Positions 15,624-24,525 of a DNA stretch of 58,135 nucleotides are shown here, one piece after another; the first letter of the stretch is position 1; each line of letters opens with the position of its first letter. The notes beneath the pieces were generated by a model that searched no databases, was not told the DNA's origin, and saw only the letters and a program-made list of their open reading frames with translations. Origin of the DNA: CATOSD01 sp034422735 (GTDB lineage Bacteria; Chloroflexota; Dehalococcoidia; Lucifugimonadales; CATOSD01); assembly GCA_034422735.1 (NCBI GenBank), contig DAOUJL010000020.1, positions 1 through 58,135 of the forward strand. Reading direction: 5' to 3'. The position numbers and the translations under genes are program-made.

Positions 15624-16811
15624 TCACCATCTCGGGCGTCGGAAGCGGACCGGCCTTGGCGCCGGCGTTGGTGTAGATGTAGGCGCCGGTTCGGGCGTCA
15701 GGGTCGGCGTCGCGTGCGTCGTCGTCCCGTCGGACGTAGACTTCCGTGACGACGATGGCGTCCGCGTCGGCGATTGAGTGGCCTCCGACGTCGGCGTTGG
15801 GTGCGGCTGTCCGCGTCGAAGGACAGCCCTTCGGGCACCGGCGTCAGGCTGTAGGTGAACGCGCCGCTGCCCCCCCCCGCTGCCTCCGGCAGCACCACGT
15901 CGTCGATTTCCTCGGCTTCCTTGAGGACCAAGCCGCAGGTCGCAAAGGGGAAGTGCGGCGGTAGGCCGGTCTCAGGTGTTGTGGTAGCCGACTTGGCAGG
16001 AGTCGACGTCGCGGGAGTCGACGTGGCAATCTCCACTAGCGGGGGCGCCACGGCCGGCTCCACTTCGAACCTCTTTGCCAGGTACTCGCCGCAGCCTATG
16101 CTGTTGCACGCCTGTACACGCACCACCCACTCGCCATAATCGTCGACGCCGACGTTCGCGTCGGAGGACTGAACTTCCACGCCCTCGTTCAGACGGTTGC
16201 CCGGGCCCGCCACTCGCCAACGCACTAGGTAGTGCGTTACGCTGGGGAGGTCATCCCAGTCCACAAACACGCTCAACGAGCCAGGCGTGGCGTCGGCCAC
16301 CAATCCCGTGGGCCTTGCCGGCAAATCGACCTACGGCTCCGGCGTCGATGTCGCAACCGGAGTTGCCTCAGGCGTCGACGTCGGGCTGGGTTCGGGGCTG
16401 GGTATGACCTCAGGCGTCGACCTCGGACTCGTCTCGGGCGTGGTCTCAAGGAGTAGGTTCGGGAGTCGGAGCCGCCGTCGGCGTAGGAGTGGGATCGTGG
16501 CCCGGTTCCGGCGTGGGCGTGACCTCCGGCGTCGACGTCGAAGTCGGAGCGGATTCGGGAATCGGCTCATGCCTCGGTGTCGCTGTCGGCGGTTCTGCTG
16601 TAGTGGATGTGGATGCGGGCGTCACCTGCGCGGGCGGCGGCGCTGCCGTAGTGGACGTGGATACAGGCGTTACCTGCGCCGACGGTATGGGCGTATGCTG
16701 CGGCGTCGGCTCCTGTGCCGATGCCGTGAGTGACGACAGCAGTACTGTAGCTGTAAGCACCGCCGAAGCAAGCATCAGGGCGGCTACCGCCGCACGCCTC
16801 ACACCAGTCAT
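15624..16811 (-). pseudogene. Broken secreted surface protein with FN3-like domain
   Basis: Pieces of one protein lie in order on the minus strand. A signal peptide and Thr-Pro-rich linker come first (MTGVRRAAVAALMLASAVL onward, 16811 to about 16446). A frameshifted continuation of the linker ends STPEP at an in-frame TAG (16331-16333). Beyond it, in the same frame, come LPARPTGLVADATPGSL and a fibronectin-III-like domain (HYLVRWRVAG, WVVRVQACNSIGCGEY), then a putative-Ig segment (GAFTYSLTPVPEGLSFDADSRT), which shifts frame again near 15790 into another Thr-Pro-rich stretch. At least two frameshifts and one nonsense codon break the gene. A run of nine C at 15870-15878 lies in the Ig-like part. 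The intact ancestor was probably a cell-surface adhesin. Confidence 0.65.
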
Positions 16812-17086
16812 TGGTGCCACTATTGCCCGCACCTACCCTGTCCCCCCTCATCTTGAGTCTGGCGACCATGCGAGCATGGGAAGCTCCCACGCCAAACCGC
16901 TTGTGGGCCGGGCGCGAACTGGGTAGGATATGGGTGTGATAGCCCCTGGCGCGACCACGAGGTAAGAGTCTGGCGCACCGGGGTGGTGTCCACCAGAGGC
17001 CCGGTTGAGGCCGGGCCTCCCCGAGCAGATTGAGAAGAAAGCCGTTTCGCCGCCCGGCGAGAGCTGAAATTCGATAAACTGGGGTT

Positions 17087-17569
17087 ATGGAACAGCCGAA
17101 TTCACGAGACGATGCTGACCAATTGGCCGGTGGACCGCCGCCCGATTTGAGGGCGTGCGTAGCCGGCCTGTCGAACGCGGTCTTCAAAGGGGTGTCGCAG
17201 GAGGTCGCGCTCTACGACCTCGCCGCCGTCGAGTTCAACCTTCTCAGGGCCTGCCTGGACTCGGAGGGGGAAATCACGGCCACCGAGCTGGCGGAGATCC
17301 TGCCCGTTGACACTTCACGCATAACCCGCCTCGTCACCATTCTGGTGAACAGGGGTCTGCTGCGGAGACGGCGTCTGCCCGACGATCGGCGCGTCGTGAT
17401 GCTCAGCCTGTCGGAAGAGGGTAAAGAGATGACCTCCCGCATTCTCCAGAGGCTGGAACTGCACGACGCCGCGCTCACGGAGGGGATCGACGAGGACGAT
17501 ATGCGCCTCTTCGAATCCGTTACCTACAGGATTCTCACCAACTACGCCGCCATGCAGAAGCCCGACTAG
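17087..17569 (+). CDS. MarR-family transcriptional regulator
   Basis: This 160-residue protein has a MarR winged helix: EFNLLRACLDSEGEITATELAEIL, then DTSRITRLVTILVNRGLLRRR (recognition helix) and the wing DDRRVVMLSLSEEGKEM. MarR proteins usually repress an adjacent gene and release DNA on binding a small phenolic or oxidant ligand. No adjacent target is obvious: the gene is flanked by a broken surface protein and by 385 bases of gene-free DNA. An extended N terminus with PPPDLRACVAGLSNAVF forms the dimerisation helix. The start ATG at 17087 has a weak GGGG site 3-6 bases upstream. Confidence 0.88.
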   Translation: MEQPNSRDDADQLAGGPPPDLRACVAGLSNAVFKGVSQEVALYDLAAVEFNLLRACLDSEGEITATELAEILPVDTSRITRLVTILVNRGLLRRRRLPDDRRVVMLSLSEEGKEMTSRILQRLELHDAALTEGIDEDDMRLFESVTYRILTNYAAMQKPD

Positions 17570-17947
17570 CCCTGGGTCCGAGCCTACGGCCTCGCCAAAA
17601 GTCAGCCCGAAAATCGCGCCGGGGTGGTCCTTCCACCTGTCGTAGGCGCGGGGTACAGCGTCACACAACTCCCTGGTCGAAGCGCCGTACATTTATGTGC
17701 ATGAGCACCTTATGGCAGTGAGCCGCGTCGAAGTAGCCGCCCTCCAACGGAAGCTGAGCCATGCCGCCAACGTGCTATTTCGCGTTGCCCTGCCCGTTCG
17801 CCGCCGCGACCGCCCTCGCCAGCTCGACCTGCGATCCCTCCATGTCCACGCCGTATGGATAAGCGGCTATCCGCCCCGCTCTTTCGGACAAATACCCAGG
17901 AAATCATACCATACGCATGTTACTTGGCTGTAACTTTTGCCCGAATC
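17570..17947. other. Gene-free stretch before hybrid kinase
   Basis: About 380 bases with no coding sequence I can support and no clear terminator after the MarR gene. Confidence 0.5.
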
Positions 17948-17956
17948 TGGCATAAT
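17948..17956 (+). promoter_or_regulatory. Extended -10 promoter of hybrid kinase gene
   Basis: TGGCATAAT matches an extended -10 element (TGn followed by CATAAT). No good -35 is visible. A start near 17963 leaves a leader of about 70 bases before the TTG at 18034 and argues against the upstream TTG at 17956, which lies inside this element. Confidence 0.5.
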
Positions 17957-18033
17957 TGCTCCGTTCACCCCAAATCGTGCGAAATTCCGGCAATGGCAAA
18001 CCCAATATCTCAGCCCCGAAAGAAGGTGAAGAA

Positions 18034-20454
18034 TTGGACCGACCAGACCAAAGAGACCGACGGATAGTGGAGCTGGAAGAGCGCCTCTCCCGCCTGAGCG
18101 AGGCCAGTCTACGCATCACTGAAGACCTCGATTTCAACACCGTGCTACAGGGCGTACTCGATTCAGCGCGCTCCCTCACCGGGGCTCGCTACGGCGTCGT
18201 CGCCGTGCAGGGCGACGGCGGCGCCGCTGAGGATTTCCTCTCGTCGGGGATGACCGCCGAGGAAACGGAAAGGCTGGGGACGATCCCGGGCTGGCCCAGC
18301 CACTTCGGGTACCTGAGCGCCATTTCGGACACTCTGCGCATTCCCGACCTGCTCGGCCACATCAAGTCGCTGGGCCTGCCCGAGCTGGTTCCCCCCGTCG
18401 CGGTAAGCGAGAGAGTGGCTTTCATGATGACGCCCGTCCTGCACAGCGGAGAGCGAGTCGGCAGCATATTACTCGCCGAAAAGGAACGTGGGCAAGAGTT
18501 CACACGCGAGGACGAGGAGACGCTCGTTCTCTTCGCCTCGCAGGCCGCGATGGCCATCGCCAACGCCCGCAAGCACCGTGAGGAGCAGCGGGCCAGGGCA
18601 GACCTGGAGGCGCTGATAGACACCTCCCCGGTGGGTGTGGCGGTCTTCGACGTCGCGACGGGCGCCCCCAAGTCCTTCAACCGCGAGGCTCGGCGCATCG
18701 TCGACAACCTGCGCAACCCCGACCAGTCGCCGGAGGACCTTCTCACCGTGCTGACCTTCAAGCGGGCCGACGGGCGGGAGGTCTCGCTGCGGGAGTTTCC
18801 GGTTGTGGAGGCGCTGCGCTCGGGAGAGACGCTGCGGGCCGAGGAGGTGGTCATCAGCGCGCCGGACGGACGAAGCCTCACGCTGCTGCTAAACGTCACC
18901 CCCATCCACTCCGATGAGGGCACGGTCGAGTCGGTAGTCGTCACCGTCCAGGACATGGCCGATGTCGAGGAGCTGGAGCGGATGCGGGCGGAGTTTCTGG
19001 CGATGGTGAGCCACGAACTCCGGGCGCCCCTGACCTCCATCAAGGGCTCCGCATCCACGGTGCTGGACTCGTCAGTGGACATGGATCCCGCCGTGGTGCG
19101 CCAGTTCTTCCGCATCATCGCCGACCAGGCCGACCACATGCACGCCCTGGTCGGCGACCTCCTCGACGTTGCCCGCATCGAGACGGGCACGCTGCCGATC
19201 AATCCCGAACCAGCCGAGGCGGCCGTGCTCCTGGACCGGGCGAGGAACGCCTTCAACAGCTCGGGACGCAAGGACACCCTCACCATCGACGTCGAGCCGG
19301 GCCTGCCCCTGATCATGGCGGACAGGCGGCGCATCGCGCAGGTGCTGGCCAACCTGCTGTCCAACGCGGCCCGGCACTCCTCGGAGTCTTCGGCCATCAA
19401 GGTGAGCGCCGCGATGCGAGACGTACACGTCGCGGTCTCGGTGGCCGACGAGGGGCGGGGCATCCCGGCCGAGAGGCTGCCGCACCTGTTCCGCAAGTTT
19501 TCCAGGGTGCAGTCCGAGGACCAGGGAGGCGACACTGGCCTGGGCCTGGCCATCTGCAAGGGAATAGTGGAAGCGCACGGCGGTCGCATCTGGGGCGAGA
19601 GCGACGGGCCAGGCCTCGGCGCCCGCTTCACCTTCACCCTGCCGACGGTGGAAGAAGCGAAGAGCAGCGCGGCGAGCACGCTCGCGCCCCTCTCAGCCAG
19701 GGCCCGGCGGCGCGCGCAGAGGGACGCGAGGGAACAGGTGCGGGTCCTCGCGGTGGACGACGACCCCAACGACCTGCGCTACATCCGCGACACGCTCGTG
19801 GCGGCCGGATATGCACCGATAGTCACCGGGGAGCCGGATCTGGCGGTTCGCCTCGTGGCGGAGGAGCGGCCCGGACTCGTTCTGCTGGACCTGATGCTCC
19901 CGGAAACGGACGGCATCGAGTTGATGAAGAAGATTCTGGACATGTCGAACGTGCCGGTCATCTTCCTGTCCGCCTATGGACGGGAAGATCTCATCGCCAC
20001 CGCCTTCGACATGGGGGCCGCCGATTACGTCGTCAAGCCATTCGCTCCATCGGAGCTCGCCGCGAGGATCAGGGCGGCCCTGCGCAAAAGGGTGACCGCC
20101 GAACCGTCGGAACCCTACGTGCTGGGCGAACTGACCATCGACTACGCCCACCGCAGGGTGACGCTGGCCGGCCGCCGGCTGGTGTTGACCCCGACCGAGT
20201 ACGGGATGCTGACGGAGCTTTCGGCCAACGGCGGGCGCGTGCTCACATACGAGCACCTGCTGGAACGGGTCTGGAGGGAGACTGACTACGACGAACCCAA
20301 CCTGCGGCCCATGCGAACCATGGTCAGCAAGCTCCGGCGCAAGCTTGGCGACGACCCCGCCGATCCTACCTACGTCTTCACCGAGCCCCGTGTCGGCTTC
20401 CGTATGCCCAGGGGCGAGACGGAGGAGCCGGAGTATTCCCCCGAAACTCCCTGA
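18034..20454 (+). CDS. Hybrid histidine kinase with GAF, PAS, receiver and OmpR-type output domain
   Basis: This 806-residue protein joins a complete two-component pathway in one chain. The order is a short coiled coil, a GAF domain (about 25-180), a PAS-like domain (about 190-310), HisKA with SHELRAP (His327 is the phosphoacceptor), and an HATPase with NLLSNAARHS, DEGRGIP and TGLGLAI. A receiver follows with VDDDPND and Asp619 in LLDLMLPETDG, and then a C-terminal winged helix (LTPTEYGMLTELSANGG, VSKLRRKLGDD). No transmembrane segment is present, so it senses a cytoplasmic signal and probably binds DNA directly. The start is the TTG at 18034, preceded by AAGGTGA about 6 bases away. The gene stands alone, which is typical of self-contained regulators. 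Confidence 0.92.
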   Translation: MDRPDQRDRRIVELEERLSRLSEASLRITEDLDFNTVLQGVLDSARSLTGARYGVVAVQGDGGAAEDFLSSGMTAEETERLGTIPGWPSHFGYLSAISDTLRIPDLLGHIKSLGLPELVPPVAVSERVAFMMTPVLHSGERVGSILLAEKERGQEFTREDEETLVLFASQAAMAIANARKHREEQRARADLEALIDTSPVGVAVFDVATGAPKSFNREARRIVDNLRNPDQSPEDLLTVLTFKRADGREVSLREFPVVEALRSGETLRAEEVVISAPDGRSLTLLLNVTPIHSDEGTVESVVVTVQDMADVEELERMRAEFLAMVSHELRAPLTSIKGSASTVLDSSVDMDPAVVRQFFRIIADQADHMHALVGDLLDVARIETGTLPINPEPAEAAVLLDRARNAFNSSGRKDTLTIDVEPGLPLIMADRRRIAQVLANLLSNAARHSSESSAIKVSAAMRDVHVAVSVADEGRGIPAERLPHLFRKFSRVQSEDQGGDTGLGLAICKGIVEAHGGRIWGESDGPGLGARFTFTLPTVEEAKSSAASTLAPLSARARRRAQRDAREQVRVLAVDDDPNDLRYIRDTLVAAGYAPIVTGEPDLAVRLVAEERPGLVLLDLMLPETDGIELMKKILDMSNVPVIFLSAYGREDLIATAFDMGAADYVVKPFAPSELAARIRAALRKRVTAEPSEPYVLGELTIDYAHRRVTLAGRRLVLTPTEYGMLTELSANGGRVLTYEHLLERVWRETDYDEPNLRPMRTMVSKLRRKLGDDPADPTYVFTEPRVGFRMPRGETEEPEYSPETP

Positions 20455-20507
20455 GAGAGTACCGCAATGACAGAAGACAGCCGCTCACGCAGCGACACCG
20501 GGCCGGC

Positions 20508-21179
20508 CTACGGGTTCGCCAGCTCCTCGAACAGCTCGCGCCAGCCGTCGTCCGACTCCGGCCCGTACGTCAGATCCGCCACGATAACGCCATTAGCGTC
20601 CAGCGCCATGTAGCCCGCCTGCTGCCTGACCTTGTACGTCCCCAGCATCTCCGTATCCGCCAGGGTCATGTCCCATACGAAGTCATGGCTGTCTATGTAC
20701 GACTGGATGTCCGAGGCGTCCTCGCCGGGATCGACGCCCACGCCCACGATATCGACGCTGTCCGCAAAGTCGGGGTGTATTCCCCTGAGTTGCCTCAACG
20801 AGGCACGGCAGGACGGTCACCACGTTGTGTAAAAGTAGAGCACCACCGGGCGGCCCTCCAGGCTGGCCAGCGTTATGCTCTCGCCGTCGTGGCCGGTCAG
20901 CATAAAGTCCGGCGCGCGCTGCCCAACGTCCAACCCCACCTCCACCGACGGGGCGCTCTCGGCCATCGCCGCTGTCGGCTCAGGCATGGCCGTCGCCGGA
21001 GCCTGCGTCGCCGTCGCTGGAGCCGCCGTCGCCGGCTGGGTCATCGCGGCCGCAGTCGGCTGTGCCGGGGCCGTGTCCGACGCCGGCTCGTCGCTGCCGC
21101 AGGCGGCCAGCGCCGCCGCGGCCGCCGCCACGCACGAGACGAGCCACACCCATCTCCATCTCTTCACGAATGCTCTCAT
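20508..21179 (-). CDS. Redoxin/TlpA-like lipoprotein, probable selenoprotein (Sec at TGA 20817-20819)
   Basis: Two frames in the same register are separated only by a TGA. Together they encode a 223-residue thioredoxin-fold lipoprotein. The signal peptide ends at lipobox ALAAC (Cys27). An Ala/Thr/Pro/Met-rich linker follows, then a redoxin domain: GQRAPDFMLTGHDGESITL, RPVVLYFYTTW-[TGA]-PSC, ending WRELFEELANP. The TGA falls exactly where the family has the nucleophilic Cys of WCxxC, so reading it as selenocysteine gives a UPSC active site. A SECIS-like hairpin begins 4 bases after the TGA. All sequence downstream is intact and typical of the fold, unlike a decayed pseudogene. The protein would reduce disulfides or peroxides outside the membrane. 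Selenocysteine genes (selA, selB, selC, selD) are not in the window. A simple nonsense mutation is the alternative. Confidence 0.8.
20783..20813 (-). promoter_or_regulatory. SECIS-like hairpin downstream of in-frame TGA
   Basis: On the minus strand, starting 4 bases after the TGA, CCUG pairs with CAGG (lower stem, plus a U-G wobble). A 3x3 internal loop follows, then UGCCUC pairs with GAGGCA (6 base pairs) around a GUU apical loop. The loop starts with G and lies 17 bases after the UGA. These values fit published rules for bacterial SECIS elements: the loop about 16-37 bases after UGA, with G among its first two bases. Confidence 0.7.
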
Positions 21180-21248
21180 TCATCCATCTCCAAAGTTAGT
21201 ATGCCTACATCATACTAGTTTTCCCGCCGCACTCGCTATCCCATCCCC

Positions 21249-21458
21249 CGATTTCGCCAACGGTCTTGAACCCCTCGTACATCCGTGCTACTCTCGCCTC
21301 CATGACACACCCTCACTCCAACCGCCAGCCGCGGAGTCCCCGCCTGCGCCTCGCGCCCGCTGTCCCATTTCGGTTTCATTTCGGGCGCTCTGGATGCAAA
21401 TGCCATCCGATCCGCAACTCCCAAAGCCTCGAATCGCCGCCGCTCTCAGCTACGAAAT
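21249..21458 (+). other. Recurrent intergenic module, copy A
   Basis: cgatttcgccaac (21249-21261) is followed after 4 bases by TTGAAC (21266-21271), a 17-base spacer and TACTCT (21289-21294), then 152 bases later by CAGCTACGAAAT (21447-21458). The same layout recurs near 43685 and 57623. No gene follows on this strand; the next gene converges on it. It may drive a small RNA. Confidence 0.45.
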
Positions 21459-21520
21459 GAAACGAAATGAAGCGATTTGCATCACTTTTGGCCAAAATCA
21501 CCCTCTCGCGACCGGTACTA

Positions 21521-22723
21521 TCAGGGCGCCCTCGCGATCCGGGGGTGTGGGACCGCCGCCAATTCGTCGGATGTGATGCCCGCGAAACGCCCCGGACGGT
21601 ACGGCCCCAGCACCGCGTCCGCCGGCGCTCCGCCGCAGATTTCCTGCGCCGCGAGCTGGCTCAGCGCCGGGGCCAGCGTGACTCCGCTGTGAGTGATAGC
21701 CACGTACAGGTTCGGCGCCTCATCCGCGAAGCCCATCACCGGGTAGCCGTCCAGCGGCATGGGACGCCAGCCCACTGGAACCGGAACCGCGCTCGCACCG
21801 TCCAGGCCCGGCAGGTAGCGGCGCGCGCGGGCCAGCAGATCGTCGGCGTGGGCCTGGGAGTCGTCTTCCGCCAGACTCTCCTGGTCACCCTCGCCAATCA
21901 TCACTCGCCCGTCGGCGCACTGCCTCAGGTGTATCTCCGGCCGGCCGCTGTCCAGCGGCGGCGCGTACACCACCGGCACGCGCTCCAGCAGACGCGGCAG
22001 CGGATTCGTCCGCATCACCACGCCGGGGCTTCTCGCCTGCGGCACGCTCACACCCGCCAGCGCGGCCAACCCCGTCGTGCCAGTTCCCGCGGCAACCACC
22101 ACCGCATCCGCCTCCAGGTAGCCCGAGTCCGACACGACGGCCCGGACACGGCCATCGCCGCCCCGCTCGAACCCCGTGACTTCCGTATCCTCGAGCACCT
22201 CGCAATCCAACTCTCGCAGCCGCCGCAGGCACGCGTCCACCACCATCTGCGGCTCCACCTGGCCCTCGTTCGGGCTGTACTCGGCGGCCGCCACCTCCCC
22301 CACGTCCAACCCCGGCTCCAGGCGCTCCAGCTCGTCCACGTCGATCAGCCGCGTCGGGTAGCCCCAGCTCTGGAGCAGCCGCACTCTCGCCGCCAGCCGC
22401 TCCGCCGCCGCCGCGTCCGACTCCCACGAAACCTTGCCGCCCCAGCGAAGCCCGACGCTATCCGGGTCCCCGTCGTCGCCAATCGCGACCGCGAAGCGGG
22501 GCCACATCTCCATCGAGCGGCGGTTCAGGTTGTGATAGCCGACCGGCTCCTTGCCGCCCGCGTTTATCCACGCGAAACTGTGGCTCGACGCCCCGTGCCC
22601 CGCCCCGCCCTTGTCGACGAGCACGACGCGCACTCCTCGCCGCGCGAGGCGCCAGGCAATGGCCGCGCCCACAATCCCCGCCCCAACGACGGCTACTTTC
22701 CTCGGCTGTTCCGGTATCAACAT
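21521..22723 (-). CDS. FAD-dependent oxidoreductase of the DAO (glycine/D-amino-acid oxidase) family
   Basis: The protein has 400 residues. The N terminus carries the dinucleotide-binding motif VVGAGIVGAAIAWRLARRGVR with a following Asp (LVDKG), the FAD-binding Rossmann fold of DadA/ThiO-like oxidases. GASSHSFAWIN and the C-terminal GWRPMPLDGYPVMG and THSGVTLAP blocks are also typical of the DAO family. Such enzymes oxidise secondary or primary amines, such as sarcosine, glycine or D-amino acids; the substrate cannot be told from sequence. I chose ATG 22723 because GGAGA lies 6 bases upstream and the extra residues of the longer frame precede the first strand. It is followed upstream by the amidohydrolase gene on the same strand, 97 bases away with a REP-like palindrome between. 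Confidence 0.88.
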   Translation of the reverse strand: MLIPEQPRKVAVVGAGIVGAAIAWRLARRGVRVVLVDKGGAGHGASSHSFAWINAGGKEPVGYHNLNRRSMEMWPRFAVAIGDDGDPDSVGLRWGGKVSWESDAAAAERLAARVRLLQSWGYPTRLIDVDELERLEPGLDVGEVAAAEYSPNEGQVEPQMVVDACLRRLRELDCEVLEDTEVTGFERGGDGRVRAVVSDSGYLEADAVVVAAGTGTTGLAALAGVSVPQARSPGVVMRTNPLPRLLERVPVVYAPPLDSGRPEIHLRQCADGRVMIGEGDQESLAEDDSQAHADDLLARARRYLPGLDGASAVPVPVGWRPMPLDGYPVMGFADEAPNLYVAITHSGVTLAPALSQLAAQEICGGAPADAVLGPYRPGRFAGITSDELAAVPHPRIARAP

Positions 22724-22768
22724 CGACACGTCTCCACGTTTTTGGTCAGGGATGGTGATTGCCAAAAG

Positions 22769-22808
22769 TCCCTTCCCCCTCGCAGGGGGAAGGTTAGGAT
22801 GGGGGTGA
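22769..22808. repeat. REP-like palindromic repeat (CCCTTCCCCCTCGC type)
   Basis: CCTTCCCCCTCGCAGGGGG is a near-perfect palindrome followed by aaggttaggatgggggtga. Related copies occur at 29152-29217 and 57934-57974, always outside genes. A variant with CTCCCTCGATGGGAGAG is tripled at 43754-43934. This looks like a genome-wide intergenic repeat family that may also act as a transcription stop. Confidence 0.75.
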
Positions 22809-22819
22809 ACACCCTCTGC

Positions 22820-24370
22820 TCACGACCTGGAATTGTAGACCGTGTACGGCTGCGCGTCCCTCGGCAGCGTCCCCTCGTAAAACCGCCGCAGATGCGGCTC
22901 CACCAGCCGCGCCACCTCTCTCCTGTCCGCCTCCTGCGCAGTAAGCGGACGGTCCAGCGCGCCCCTTATCTCCTCGAACAGGGCGTCCCTGTCGAACCTC
23001 GTCGGCTGTCCGTCGCGCAGCACCACCTCGCCATCCACCAGCACCGTGTCCACGTCGATGCCGCGCCCGCGATGCACGAGCGCGTCCACAACCGACACCT
23101 CCGGGTCCAGGTACGGCTCCTCGATGTTCCGCAGGTCCAGCAGCGTCATGTCGGCCCGCTTGCCCGGCTCCAGCGTGCCTATCCGGTCCCCAAACCAGCT
23201 TGCGTAGGCCCCGTTGACCGTCGCCATCTGCAACACCTGGTAGGCGGTCGGCGGCTCCATCTCCACGCCGGGCACGCGATGAATCCTCAGCACCAGCCGC
23301 ATCTCCTGGAACAGATCCTTGTCGTCGTTCAGCCCCGCCTCGTCGCTGCCGATTGCCACCTTGACGCCCGCCGCCAGGATACGTCCCATCGGCGCTATCC
23401 CGCTCTTGAGCCTCAGGTTCGAGCTGGCGTTGTGGCAGATGTTCGTGCCCGTCGCGGCCATGATCTCCAGGTCCTCGTCCGTGATCCAGACGCTGTGCCC
23501 GCACGTCACCTCCGGCCCCAGGAACCCGAGCTCGTGCAGATGTTGCAGCGGCGTCTTGCTCCAGGCCTTGTAGCCGTACAGCTTCTGGTAGACCGTCTCC
23601 TGAAGATGAACATGGATTCCGGTGCTGAATCGCCCCGCCAGCTCCTTCAGCGCCACCAGCAGTTCGTCCGAGCACCGGTGCACGTTGCTGGGCGCCATCG
23701 TCACCTGCACCCGCTCATGGCGGTTGTTGCCGTACTTCCGGCAGATCTCCTCCAGTATCGGCATCACCTCATCGACGGGCCGGTAGCTGGGCGCCATCAG
23801 CGCCCGGTACCGCTCCCCCAGGTGTCCCGGCAGTCGTGAGGCGAAGTCTTCCTCGCCGCCGTCCGCGCCCGCCACCATGGAGTTCTGGTCCGCCACCGAC
23901 GGCGCGTAAGACACCCTCATCCCGGAGGTCTGGTAGGCTCCCACCACCTTGTCGGCGATGTCCATGCTCAACGGCCCAAAGCCCCGCGGCGGCGAATGAA
24001 TCGCCTGCACCGTGGTGGTCCCCGTCTCTATCATCTGGAGCGCTCCGTATAGTTGGTCCAGGTATGGGTCGATCAGTCTCGTCCCCACCCTGGCGAGGCT
24101 CCACATCTCCAGGGGCAGGTCCGGCGCTCCCATCTGGAAGGGCGTAAGGCCCACGTGGAAGTGGTCGTTCACCAGCCCCGGCATCACGATGTGATTGGGC
24201 GATCCGACGACCTCCGCTTCCGGATGCCGACGACTCAGCTCGCCATAATCGCCCACCTCCTCGATCCGCCCGTCCCGCTCCAGCACCGCGCCGTCGGCTA
24301 CGACATCCGCCGACCAGGCGTCGTTGACCTTGCGGACGACGTATTTTCCTCTCACCAGCGACATCGCCAT
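22820..24370 (-). CDS. Amidohydrolase of the ATZ/TRZ-MtaD type
   Basis: This 516-residue metal-dependent hydrolase has its ligands in the family order: NDHFHVG (HxH) after the MPGLV strand, GIHVHLQE (His), CGHSVW (His) and IGSDEAGLNDD (Asp). This set is found in deaminases and dechlorinases such as 5-methylthioadenosine/S-adenosylhomocysteine deaminase, cytosine deaminase and the AtzA/TrzN group. The enzyme would remove an amino or halide group from a heterocycle; the substrate is not evident. A C-terminal extension of about 40 residues (REVARLVEPHLRRFYEG) is longer than usual. The start has AGGAGG 7 bases upstream. It may share a transcript with the FAD oxidoreductase downstream, which would fit catabolism of a nitrogen compound, but that is inference. 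Confidence 0.9.
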   Translation of the reverse strand: MAMSLVRGKYVVRKVNDAWSADVVADGAVLERDGRIEEVGDYGELSRRHPEAEVVGSPNHIVMPGLVNDHFHVGLTPFQMGAPDLPLEMWSLARVGTRLIDPYLDQLYGALQMIETGTTTVQAIHSPPRGFGPLSMDIADKVVGAYQTSGMRVSYAPSVADQNSMVAGADGGEEDFASRLPGHLGERYRALMAPSYRPVDEVMPILEEICRKYGNNRHERVQVTMAPSNVHRCSDELLVALKELAGRFSTGIHVHLQETVYQKLYGYKAWSKTPLQHLHELGFLGPEVTCGHSVWITDEDLEIMAATGTNICHNASSNLRLKSGIAPMGRILAAGVKVAIGSDEAGLNDDKDLFQEMRLVLRIHRVPGVEMEPPTAYQVLQMATVNGAYASWFGDRIGTLEPGKRADMTLLDLRNIEEPYLDPEVSVVDALVHRGRGIDVDTVLVDGEVVLRDGQPTRFDRDALFEEIRGALDRPLTAQEADRREVARLVEPHLRRFYEGTLPRDAQPYTVYNSRS

Positions 24371-24513
24371 TTCTCAACCTCCTGCGAAGGGTTTGAGACC
24401 TGTTTCGGCTCGCGGTCTTTGCCCTGGGTCTGCGGCAAGTGTCCGGCCCATGTTCCAGGAATCCCCGGTGTTCGTCAACACCGGGCCGGCGAATACCAGG
24501 TCGGCGTCTACTC

Positions 24514-24519
24514 TATAAT
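24514..24519 (+). promoter_or_regulatory. Consensus -10 directly before DMT transporter start (leaderless)
   Basis: TATAAT at 24514-24519 lies 6 bases before ATG 24526. Transcription would start at or next to the A of the ATG, so the message is probably leaderless. No Shine-Dalgarno sequence is present. The -35 region is weak (GAATAC at 17 bases). Confidence 0.5.
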
Positions 24520-24525
24520 CTCACC

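Noticed and set aside
21467..23839. A 790-codon open frame on the plus strand
   Set aside because: It is antisense to the FAD oxidoreductase and amidohydrolase genes, is Arg/His/Pro-rich, and has no domain. High GC content keeps antisense frames open.
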